In this document: one piece after another, positions 43,480 to 50,904 of the stretch
Layout of the letters: each line of letters starts with the position of its first letter
Position numbering within the stretch: position 1 is the first letter of the stretch
Program-made: the position numbers and the translations under genes
Notes under the pieces: model-generated
The model's database searches: none
What the model saw: only the letters and a program-made list of their open reading frames with translations
What the model was told of the DNA's origin: nothing
From: Burkholderia stagnalis
GTDB taxonomy: Bacteria > Pseudomonadota > Gammaproteobacteria > Burkholderiales > Burkholderiaceae
Reading direction: 5' to 3'
DNA: 64,000 nt
Assembly: GCF_902830275.1 (NCBI RefSeq)
Contig: NZ_CADESW010000005.1
Span: forward strand, 297,293 to 361,292

Positions 43480-43930
43480 GGCCATGTCATGCCGAGATTC
43501 AACTGTCGTAGCGGCAGCTAAATACAGATGTCGCGTGTTTCATCGGTTTCCCCATCATTTACAGCGTCGAAGGATTGAGCTTGAAGCAGCAGGGCGCTGA
43601 CGCTCGATCAGCGGGACTTGGCAGACCGCCGTTCCGTTTCCGCTTCTGATGCAAGCTTCGCAAAGCGGGCGTCATACGCGGCCATGAAGGAGGGCGCATA
43701 CGTGTTCGCGTCGGCCACCGTGCTTCAGCGCCTTGTACAGCCGATCCTGAAGCGTCAGGTGCGCACGCTCGACGCACCCCTTGGCCGAACTGCTGTTCGC
43801 GCAGAACGTGTCGATGTTCAGCTCGTACATCGCACGGCCGAAATGCGTCACCCGATTGCCACTCTTGCCCGGGTTGACGTTACGAAACACGCTGTACTTG
43901 TCGCTATAAAACGCCCATCGAGGCGGACCA
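43480..43930 (-). mobile_element. ISNCY-type IS remnant, terminal end plus 3' part of transposase
   Basis: The minus-strand frame ending at 43672 holds a recognisable transposase piece: AFYSDKYSVFRNVNPG, THFGRAMYELNIDTFCANSS, AKGCVERAHLTLQDRLYKAL, matching the integrase core of ISNCY transposases. The catalytic core upstream of AFYSDK is missing. The outer end near 43480-43530 carries a terminus (GGCAGCTAAATACAGATGTC) that recurs near 63910 (CCAGCTAAATAGAAATGTC). The element is dead. It marks the left border of the isonitrile region. Confidence 0.7.
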
Positions 43931-44680
43931 TCTGCCGTTATGGCGCGTAGAGCGAGTAGGCGCCGCCAGGCAGCTTGCGCCCGGTTTTCGCAACCGGCGC
44001 CATCTGCGCGGGGCCTTCGTGCGCGGCTTCGGGGCGCCACCGCGGGCGGTGCGGCGCGAGGCGAGGCGCGCCTAAAACCGATTCGATCGGGATCCTGAGC
44101 GTTTAGGGGCCGCGGCGAGAGGCGCGTTACCGGGCTCGCCTCGGTCGAATAGCCCGATCCCGGCGTATGTAAAACAAAATGCAGATGCCTTGCCGATGGC
44201 AATGGGAATGCCATTTGAAGTGGCCTGCATGGATTCGAATCATGGCGAATGATTTTATTGAATGCTTCGCAGCAGAGTCTGGAATATCAGGCCGGAGTTT
44301 GTTGAAAATTACAGGTTGGCTGATCGGTATATCGAATCCTCGCATTTCCTGATCAAAGCTATCGATTGGCGACGCGGTATTGAACAAATGGTTTGTCGAT
44401 ATCCCGGCTCGGTTCGTCGAGCTGCTCGCCGCATGAGGTCGGAGAAGGGTGGAAGGCAAATCGTCAACAAAATGACGGATTGTTGACGATGGCGCGCGCC
44501 CTTTGCCGGCGCGGGTATCGAGGCGAAAACGACGAAAAACAATGCGCTGGAATGCATGCATTTCTCTCAACAATCACCCCTTTCTTACCGGTGGAATAAA
44601 CCGGCGGAAAAATCAACTTGTGAGAACAAAACGATTATTCATGGGGTGAATTTCATGTTTAAGGAATTCCAATATTTCTG
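43931..44680. other. Gene-free AT-rich region upstream of the isonitrile cluster
   Basis: About 750 nt. The first 180 nt are GC-rich debris adjoining the IS remnant. From about 44160 the composition turns AT-rich. Open frames here (for example 44127-44573 minus) have no family resemblance and poor codon character, so I call none. The AT-rich half probably holds regulatory sites for the operon starting at 44879. Confidence 0.5.
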
Positions 44681-44709
44681 TTGACGAAATGTTTATCGCT
44701 ATGTAAATT
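44681..44709 (+). promoter_or_regulatory. Sigma70 promoter of the isonitrile operon
   Basis: TTGACG (44681-44686), 17-nt spacer, TAAATT (44704-44709). It gives a leader of about 160 nt before the ATG at 44879, long enough for post-transcriptional control. No specific riboswitch recognised. Confidence 0.6.
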
Positions 44710-44878
44710 CCATTCGCGTAAACAAGATAAGTTAATTCCTTGGGTGAATAACCCGGTTGTGTCGTTGCTGCCGCCATATCGATTCCATTCCCTGGCCGGA
44801 CGTGGAATGGCGGAATTAGAACGCCATGCGCGCGGCTTTGCGCGGTAATGGCGCGGACCATCCATCCTGAGAGAAATC

Positions 44879-45889
44879 ATGTCCGTTCAACTAGGATACG
44901 CCGTCGTGCGCGAAGCACGGGATGACGCGTGGGCGCTCGCCGAGGCGATCGTTCGCGAAGTGTTCGCCTTGCGCAACCTGCACCGCTCCGAGGACGAGAC
45001 GCCGTACCGCTTTGCCGAGGAGGCCCGGCATCACATCGAGGCGATCCTGCCGGTGGTGGAGCGCGGCGAGCCGGTGACGATGATCCTGCCGGCCTTTCCG
45101 GGCAAGTCGCCTAATCGCAGCAAGACGCTCGGCGCGCTGCCCGACCTGGCCGAGAAGCACGCGCTGGCGAACCTGGCGCGGCTCTGTCGGCGGATCGGCG
45201 CGCTGTATGCACCCGGCGCGAAGCTGATGATCTGCTCCGACGGCTACTGCTTCTCGGACGTCGTGAACATCCCCGACCCCGAGGTGCGGCAGTACCTGGA
45301 CAGCCTGGAAGCCTATGCGGGGCGCCATTTCCCCGGCGTGTTCGAGTTCTTCGACCTCGACGACACCTTCCGCTATCTCGACGACCTGACCTCCAAGCGC
45401 GAGGAACTGCTGATCGTCCACAGCGATTCGGTCGACCAGATCAAGCGCCAGTGCGCCGAGGATCCGGCCGCGATCGCGATGTACCGCGGCATCACGCGCT
45501 TCCTGTTCGAGGACACGCAGGGCATCGAACGCTTCAAGGGCCTCAGCAACACGGCGATCCAGAAGATGGCGCGCAGCAACGCCTATCGCGTGATCCAGCG
45601 CAGCAACGCCTGGGGGCGGCTGATCGACCGCAGCTTCCCGAACAGCCTGCGCCTGTCGATCCACCCGCAGTTCCGAGCCTCGAAGAAGATCGGCATCCGC
45701 CTGGTCGACTGCGACGACGTCTGGCTCACGCCCTGGCACTCGGTGGCGGTGCGCGAGAACGACCGGATCGTGCTGAAGAAGCGCTCCGAGATCGACGAGC
45801 GCAATTCCGTGCTGGTGTTTACCGACGGCATTCCCTGCCACTTCGTCCATTACCCGCAACCGGACCTGAGCATTCTTCACCATGGCTGA
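44879..45889 (+). CDS. Isonitrile (isocyanide) synthase, PvcA/IsnA/DIT1 family
   Basis: 336 residues. Carries the family core ILPAFPGKSPNRSKTLGALP (70-88) and the SDGYCFSDVVNIPD block (120-133), then SVDQIKRQCAEDPAAIAMYR and a C-terminal part with SLRLSIHPQ. PvcA/IsnA enzymes replace the amine of tyrosine or tryptophan with an isocyano group using ribulose-5-phosphate as carbon source. Partner oxygenases then form the vinyl isonitrile. It overlaps the exporter gene downstream by 8 nt. It is the intact one of the two synthase-like domains in this operon and so the probable active enzyme. Confidence 0.92.
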   Translation: MSVQLGYAVVREARDDAWALAEAIVREVFALRNLHRSEDETPYRFAEEARHHIEAILPVVERGEPVTMILPAFPGKSPNRSKTLGALPDLAEKHALANLARLCRRIGALYAPGAKLMICSDGYCFSDVVNIPDPEVRQYLDSLEAYAGRHFPGVFEFFDLDDTFRYLDDLTSKREELLIVHSDSVDQIKRQCAEDPAAIAMYRGITRFLFEDTQGIERFKGLSNTAIQKMARSNAYRVIQRSNAWGRLIDRSFPNSLRLSIHPQFRASKKIGIRLVDCDDVWLTPWHSVAVRENDRIVLKKRSEIDERNSVLVFTDGIPCHFVHYPQPDLSILHHG

Positions 45890-47126
45890 ACGAAATCTTC
45901 CGCCGGCGGCGCCCGCCGTGCGCCCGCCCCCCGTGATCTACCTGGCGCTGCTGGCGATCCTGTCGATGCTCGGCACTGACATCTACCTGCCCGCGCTCGG
46001 CGAGATCCAGGCCGAGCTCGGCACCTCGGTGTTCCTGGTCGGGCTCTCGCTGACCGTCTACGCGGCCGGCACTTGCGTGACGCAACTGCTCTACGGGCCG
46101 GTGTCGGACGCGATGGGGCGCAAGCCGGTGCTGCTGTTCGGGCTGCTGGTGTTCGTCGCCGCCACGCTCGGCTGCCTGTTCGTGCGCGATATCGGCGGCT
46201 TCCTCGCGCTGCGCTTCCTGCAGGCGTTCGGCGTGTGCGCGGCCACCGTGCTCTGGCAGCCGATCGTGACCGACGTGCACGCCGGCAACGACGAGCGCGT
46301 GCGCGGCATCTTCGGCTTCGTGATGTCCTTCGTCGGTATCTCGCCCGCGCTCGCGCCGCTGGCGGGCGGCGCCATCGCCGGCGCCTTCGGCTGGCGCTAC
46401 ACCTTCGTGGTGCTGCTGGCGCTCGGCGCGCTGATGCTGGCGTGGACCGCCGCGCTCTACCGCGAGACGCATCCGCGCGAGCGCCGCGCCGCGCGCCCGG
46501 CCGGGCTGCGTGCCGTGTTCGCGCCGTATCGCACCTTGCTGGGCGACCTGGGCTTCCATCTCTATGCCTGGTCGGTGGCGGCCGCGGTGGGCGGCTACAT
46601 GGCCTACCTGACGGTGGCGCCGTTCGCGCTCGCGCAGTTCGGCCTCGCGCCGGTGTGGATCGGCGTGAGCTTCCTGCCGCTGGCGGGCCTGTTCGGGCTC
46701 GGCGGCGCCGCCGCGAAAGGGCTCGCCGCGAAGTACGGCGACGAGGGCGCTCTGAAGGTCGGCGCCTCGCTGGCGGTGGTGGCGGGCGCGTTGTTCTGGC
46801 TGTCGATCGAGAGCGGCTTCGGCGCCACGCCGGTGCGCTACGTCGCCCCGTTCGGGCTGATGACCTTCGCGATCGGCATCACCATCCCGACCGGCTCGGC
46901 CGGCGCCATCGCGCGCTTCGCCTCGATCTCGGGCGCCTGCTCCAGCGCGATGAACTGCCTGACCTCGGTCGCGGTGCTGGTGGCCACCATCCTTGCCTCG
47001 ATCGGCTACCAGACGGCCGGCAGCCGGCCGCTCGGCGCGATCCTGGTGGTCGCCGCCCTGGTCTCGCTGGGCTGCGCGGCGGCATTGCGGCCGGCTCACG
47101 GCCGCCGGCACGTTCCCGCCCGCTGA
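45882..47126 (+). CDS. MFS transporter, Bcr/CflA type
   Basis: 414 residues, 12 membrane segments, DHA1 Bcr/CflA-type pattern: LSMLGTDIYLPALGEI in TM1, motif A YGPVSDAMGRKPVLLFG, and SPALAPLAGGAIAGAFGWR near TM5 (the motif C region typical of exporters). It overlaps the isonitrile synthase gene. Export of the isonitrile-derived product is the likely role. Confidence 0.9.
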   Translation: MAERNLPPAAPAVRPPPVIYLALLAILSMLGTDIYLPALGEIQAELGTSVFLVGLSLTVYAAGTCVTQLLYGPVSDAMGRKPVLLFGLLVFVAATLGCLFVRDIGGFLALRFLQAFGVCAATVLWQPIVTDVHAGNDERVRGIFGFVMSFVGISPALAPLAGGAIAGAFGWRYTFVVLLALGALMLAWTAALYRETHPRERRAARPAGLRAVFAPYRTLLGDLGFHLYAWSVAAAVGGYMAYLTVAPFALAQFGLAPVWIGVSFLPLAGLFGLGGAAAKGLAAKYGDEGALKVGASLAVVAGALFWLSIESGFGATPVRYVAPFGLMTFAIGITIPTGSAGAIARFASISGACSSAMNCLTSVAVLVATILASIGYQTAGSRPLGAILVVAALVSLGCAAALRPAHGRRHVPAR

Positions 47127-47155
47127 AGCGGGCTTATTCGACGCACGGAGATAGC

Positions 47156-47626
47156 ATGAAGCAATTCGGAATCAGCAATGAACGCTGGTTGGATGAATGC
47201 ACGCTCACATCCGGCCAGCCGTCCGCCGAGCAGTTCGGCCGGCTGGCGAGCGAGGGGTTCGAGGTGGTGATCGATCTCGCGCCAACCGACGCGCGTTATT
47301 CGATCGAGGACGAGGCCGGGCTGATGCAGCGCCTGGGCATCGAATACCACTTCCTGCCGGTCAACTTCAAGGCCCCCACGCTGGCCGATTTCGTGCGCTT
47401 CTGCGCCGTGTATCACGCCAGCGCCGGTCGCCGGCGGCTGGTGCACTGCGCCGCCAACTATCGCGTGTCGGCCTTCGTCGCGCACTACCAGATGATCTAC
47501 CACGGCTGGACCACCGAGCAGGCCGATGCCTGGGTCGCCGACATCTGGAAGATGGCCGACTACCCGGTCTGGGAGCGCTTCATCCGCATGCTGCGCGACA
47601 ACCTGTTCATGGCCCGCGCGGCATGA
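47156..47626 (+). CDS. Cys-phosphatase-fold protein (PTP/DSP, DUF442-like)
   Basis: 156 residues from the ATG at 47156 (GGAG upstream). Opens ISNERWLDECTLTSGQPSAEQF, then VIDLAPTDARYSIEDEAG, and has the P-loop HCAANYRVSAF, which fits the C-x5-R signature of protein tyrosine/dual-specificity phosphatases, with a nearby Asp (LAPTDAR). This fold is also used in proteins linked to persulfide and sulfur-transfer metabolism. Its stop overlaps the start of the fused isonitrile/TauD gene. It could dephosphorylate a sugar-phosphate or pathway intermediate, or transfer sulfur to an isonitrile; both are inference. Confidence 0.8.
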   Translation: MKQFGISNERWLDECTLTSGQPSAEQFGRLASEGFEVVIDLAPTDARYSIEDEAGLMQRLGIEYHFLPVNFKAPTLADFVRFCAVYHASAGRRRLVHCAANYRVSAFVAHYQMIYHGWTTEQADAWVADIWKMADYPVWERFIRMLRDNLFMARAA

Positions 47627-49476
47627 ACCAGCGCGCCAGTCAGTTCGAGGACCACGCCGCCGTGGTCGAGCGCTTCATGGCCGTGTTCGCGGCGCGCCTG
47701 TCGCGCGAGGGCGAGCTCGCGCGGCTCTCGCCCGCGCAGCGCGACGAGCTCGCGACGAAGGCCCATGCCTTCGTCGCGCGCGGGGAGCCGATCCGACTCA
47801 CGCTACCCGGCTTTCCGCTGAAGGCGCCGCTTGCCTCGGGCAAGGTGCTCGGCGCGCTGCCCGATGCCGGCGAACGCGCGGCGCTGGCCTATCTCGACGC
47901 GTTCTGCGAGGAAGTGGCGGGATTCCATGCGCCGGGCTGCCTGATCGACCTGTTCAGCGACGGCCTGACCTTCCACGACCTGCTGGGCGTGCCGCGCGAG
48001 GTGGCGAACCGCTATCACCATGCGCTGCGCGAACTGCACGCGTCGCGGCACCTGGTCTGGCATTCGTATTCGAGCGTCGATCCCACCTTCGAGCGCGCCA
48101 CCGATAGCGCCGATCGCGCGCTCGCGCCTTACTGGCCCGAGCCGCGAGCGCTGCTCGGCGACGCCCGCCATGCGCGCCGCGTCGCTTCGCTGCGCGGCCT
48201 GCTGGCGCGCGAACGCGGCCTGGCCGGCGCGGCCGGGCAGGGTGCCGCTGGCGACGCCGCGGCCGGCTTGGCCGAACACCCGGCGCCCGACCTGGCAAAT
48301 CCCCCGATGGTGCCGGCGGGACAAGCCGCCGGCGCGCCTGCCGATCTCGAAGCCGCCGCGCGCCGCATGGCCGAGCGCGGCATCGCGCTCGATGCCTTTC
48401 TTGCGGCGAGCCTGCCCGACGGGATCCGGCTCACCGTCCACGACCCCGCGCCCGAGCAGCGCAAGGTTCCTGTCCGGATGCATGCCCGCCGCGGCGACGC
48501 CGCGCTGCCCTGGCATGGCGTCCTCGTGTATCGATCGAATGGAGAAACCATCATGCTGAGCAAACAAGCCGCCGTCGATGAACTGGAGGTGGCCGTGATC
48601 GGTCGCGCCGGCCAACCCTGGTGCGGCGTGGAAGGCGCCGCGCCGCTGGCCGAGCACTGCGACATGGAAATCGTGCATGGCGAGGATTTCGGCCTGCTGG
48701 TCACGCCGCGGGCCGGCAGCGGCCGCCTCGACTGCAACGCGCTGCCGCGGGAAGCGGTGGCGGCCCTCACGCGCCGCTACGGCTTCGTGGTGCTGCGCGG
48801 GTTCGAGGTGGCCGACGAGGATGCGCTGGTGGCCTTCACCTCGCAGTTCGGGCGTCCCTACATCTGGCAATTCGGCCCGGTGCACAAGGTGATCCCCGAG
48901 GAGCAGCCGAACGGCTATGTGCATTCCTTCGAATCGGTGCCGCTGCACTGGGATCTCAGCATGCTGCCGCTCACGCATCCGCTGGTGCAGCAGGACGAGC
49001 ACTTCGCGGCCACCCTGTTCGCGCTGCATTGCCGCAAGGCGCCGCAGCCAGGCGAAGGGCAGACCACCCTGGTGGACGCGCGCGCGATCGTCCGCGATCT
49101 CGATCCCGCCACGCTCGCGCAGTGGGAGCGGCTGAGCCTGACCTACAACACGAAGATGACCTATTTCGGCGGCGTGCCGCGCACCTTCCCGCTGATCGCC
49201 GTGCATCCCGAGACCGGCGAGAAGCTGCTGCGCTACCAGGAGGGCAGCGAATCCTCGCTGCAGCGCTTCGAGGTCGGCGTCTCCACGCCGGACCCGGTGC
49301 CCGAGGATTTCGTCGCGCGCGTCAACGCGCTCGCCTATTCGCCGAAGTACCTCGTCGAGCACGAGTGGCAGGACGGCGACATCGTGATGGTCGACAACTA
49401 CAGCGTGCTGCACGGGCGCCGCGCCATGTCGCGCGATTCGGCCGCGCGCGAGCTGTGGCGCGTCCAGGTCTATTGA
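47623..49476 (+). CDS. Fused isonitrile-synthase-like and TauD-type oxygenase
   Basis: 617 residues from the ATG at 47623. Residues about 1-320 resemble the PvcA family (IRLTLPGFPLKAPLASGKVLG, LFSDGLTFHDLLGVPREV) but the PGKSPN core is replaced by PLKAPL, and a low-complexity Ala/Gly/Pro stretch (about 200-240) interrupts it, so this half may be inactive. Residues about 325-617 are an Fe(II)/2-oxoglutarate oxygenase of the TauD/PvcB/IsnB kind: His442-x-Asp444 (VPLHWDLSML), His597 (NYSVLHGRRAM) and Arg609 (ARELWRVQV). PvcB/IsnB oxidatively decarboxylate or desaturate the isonitrile acid to a vinyl isonitrile. In most bacteria the two are separate genes. Confidence 0.85.
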   Translation: MNQRASQFEDHAAVVERFMAVFAARLSREGELARLSPAQRDELATKAHAFVARGEPIRLTLPGFPLKAPLASGKVLGALPDAGERAALAYLDAFCEEVAGFHAPGCLIDLFSDGLTFHDLLGVPREVANRYHHALRELHASRHLVWHSYSSVDPTFERATDSADRALAPYWPEPRALLGDARHARRVASLRGLLARERGLAGAAGQGAAGDAAAGLAEHPAPDLANPPMVPAGQAAGAPADLEAAARRMAERGIALDAFLAASLPDGIRLTVHDPAPEQRKVPVRMHARRGDAALPWHGVLVYRSNGETIMLSKQAAVDELEVAVIGRAGQPWCGVEGAAPLAEHCDMEIVHGEDFGLLVTPRAGSGRLDCNALPREAVAALTRRYGFVVLRGFEVADEDALVAFTSQFGRPYIWQFGPVHKVIPEEQPNGYVHSFESVPLHWDLSMLPLTHPLVQQDEHFAATLFALHCRKAPQPGEGQTTLVDARAIVRDLDPATLAQWERLSLTYNTKMTYFGGVPRTFPLIAVHPETGEKLLRYQEGSESSLQRFEVGVSTPDPVPEDFVARVNALAYSPKYLVEHEWQDGDIVMVDNYSVLHGRRAMSRDSAARELWRVQVY

Positions 49477-49501
49477 AGCGCCGGCGGCGAGGAATCCGAT
49501 C

Positions 49502-50791
49502 TTGACTTTCGCGACTCGACCCCTGCGCGTGCTCTGCTTCGGCGAGGCGGCCACCTTCGCGCACGTGGCGCGGCCCTATTGCCTCGCGAAGGCGCTCGAC
49601 AAGCGCGCCTTCGAGGTGCACTTCGCCTGCGACGCGCGTTATGCCTATGTCCACGACGATCCGGCGGTCCGCTATCACGAGATCCATTCGAAGAGCGCGC
49701 AAGCCTTCCTCGATGCGATCGAGACCGGCGCGGCCCTGTATTCGAAGCGGGAACTGATCGGGTACACGGAAGAGGATCTGGCGCTGATCCGGCATGTCGA
49801 GCCCGACGTGGTGGTCGGCGATTTCCGCCATTCCCTGTCGGTCGCCACGCGGCTGGCCGGCGTGCCCTACGTGGCGCTGATCAACGCCTACTGGAGCACC
49901 GGGGTGGACGATCCGGTGCTGCCGGTGCCCGAGATCCGCGGCCTGAACATGTCGCGGCTGCCGTTCGTGCCCAGGCTGATGCCGCTGATGGGACGCATCG
50001 TGCTGGCCTTCCAGGCCCGCGCGCTGGACGGCGCGCGCCGCCACTTCGGCCTGCCGCCGTTCGCTTCCTGCCGCGCCGGCTGGACCTTCGGCGATCGCGT
50101 CGGCTACTACGACTCGCCGTCGCTGGTGCCGCTCGCGGCGCTGCCGGCCGGGCACGCCTATCTCGGCCCGGTGAGCTGGTCGCCCGCCGTCGGCCTGCCC
50201 GACTGGTGGACCTCGCTCGACGAAGGCCGGCCGGTGGTCTATGTCTCGCTCGGCTCCTCGGGCGACGTGAGCCTGACCGACCGCATCGTCGACGGGCTGC
50301 TCGGGGCAGGCCTGCAGGTGGTGACCACCTCGGGCGGCCGCTACCTGCCGGCGCCGCGCGAGGGGCTGTACACCGCGAGCTTCCTGCCCGGTGCCGAGAT
50401 CGCGCGGCGCGCCGACCTGGTGATCAGCAACGGCGGCAGCCCCACCGGCTACCAGGCGCTCGGCGAGGGCACGCCGGTGATCGGCATCCCGACCAACATG
50501 GACCAGCTGCTGGCGATGCGCTACATCGAGCGCTACGGCGCGGGGCTGACGGTGAGGCCGGTGCGCGTGCGGCGCGGCGAACTGCCGGCGATCGTCGCAC
50601 GGATTCTGGCCGATCCGGCCTACGCGGCGCGCGCGCGGGAAGTGGCCGGCGCCTTCGCGCAGATGGATCCGTTCACGGCCTTCCCGGCACTGCTGCGCGA
50701 GGCGGTCGAGGCGCACGGCGCGAACAGCGCGCAGGCCGCCGGCGCCGCCGTGCCGCGAGCGGCGATGCCGGCCGCCGCGACGGCGCACTGA
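49502..50791 (+). CDS. GT1-family glycosyltransferase (MGT/UGT type)
   Basis: 429 residues with a TTG start at 49502 (GAGGA upstream; no other good start). GT-B fold: N-terminal LRVLCFGEAATFAHVARPYCLAKAL, middle VVYVSLGSSGDVSL and the nucleotide-sugar site FLPGAEIARRADLVISNGGSPTGYQALGEGTPVIG near the C-terminus. The usual HGG of the UGT signature reads NGG here. Small-molecule glycosylation of a phenolic isonitrile would parallel known glycosylated isonitriles such as rhabduscin. It lies 25 nt after the fused oxygenase. Confidence 0.87.
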   Translation: MTFATRPLRVLCFGEAATFAHVARPYCLAKALDKRAFEVHFACDARYAYVHDDPAVRYHEIHSKSAQAFLDAIETGAALYSKRELIGYTEEDLALIRHVEPDVVVGDFRHSLSVATRLAGVPYVALINAYWSTGVDDPVLPVPEIRGLNMSRLPFVPRLMPLMGRIVLAFQARALDGARRHFGLPPFASCRAGWTFGDRVGYYDSPSLVPLAALPAGHAYLGPVSWSPAVGLPDWWTSLDEGRPVVYVSLGSSGDVSLTDRIVDGLLGAGLQVVTTSGGRYLPAPREGLYTASFLPGAEIARRADLVISNGGSPTGYQALGEGTPVIGIPTNMDQLLAMRYIERYGAGLTVRPVRVRRGELPAIVARILADPAYAARAREVAGAFAQMDPFTAFPALLREAVEAHGANSAQAAGAAVPRAAMPAAATAH

Positions 50792-50904
50792 GAAACGGCC
50801 GGCGTGGCCATGCATGCCGGTATCGAGAATCGAGACAAGCACGACGGCATGGCCGGGCCCGCCGGAAGGCGGCCGGCGCCGATCGACGACGAGGGAGAGA
50901 GCAG

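Noticed and set aside
44127..44573. 148-codon minus-strand frame in the AT-rich region
   Set aside because: No ribosome binding site, poor codon pattern and no family resemblance. It lies across probable regulatory DNA.
47197..47625. Upstream extension of the fused isonitrile/TauD protein
   Set aside because: Overlaps the complete phosphatase-fold gene in another frame. The ATG at 47623 with ATGA overlap is the natural start.
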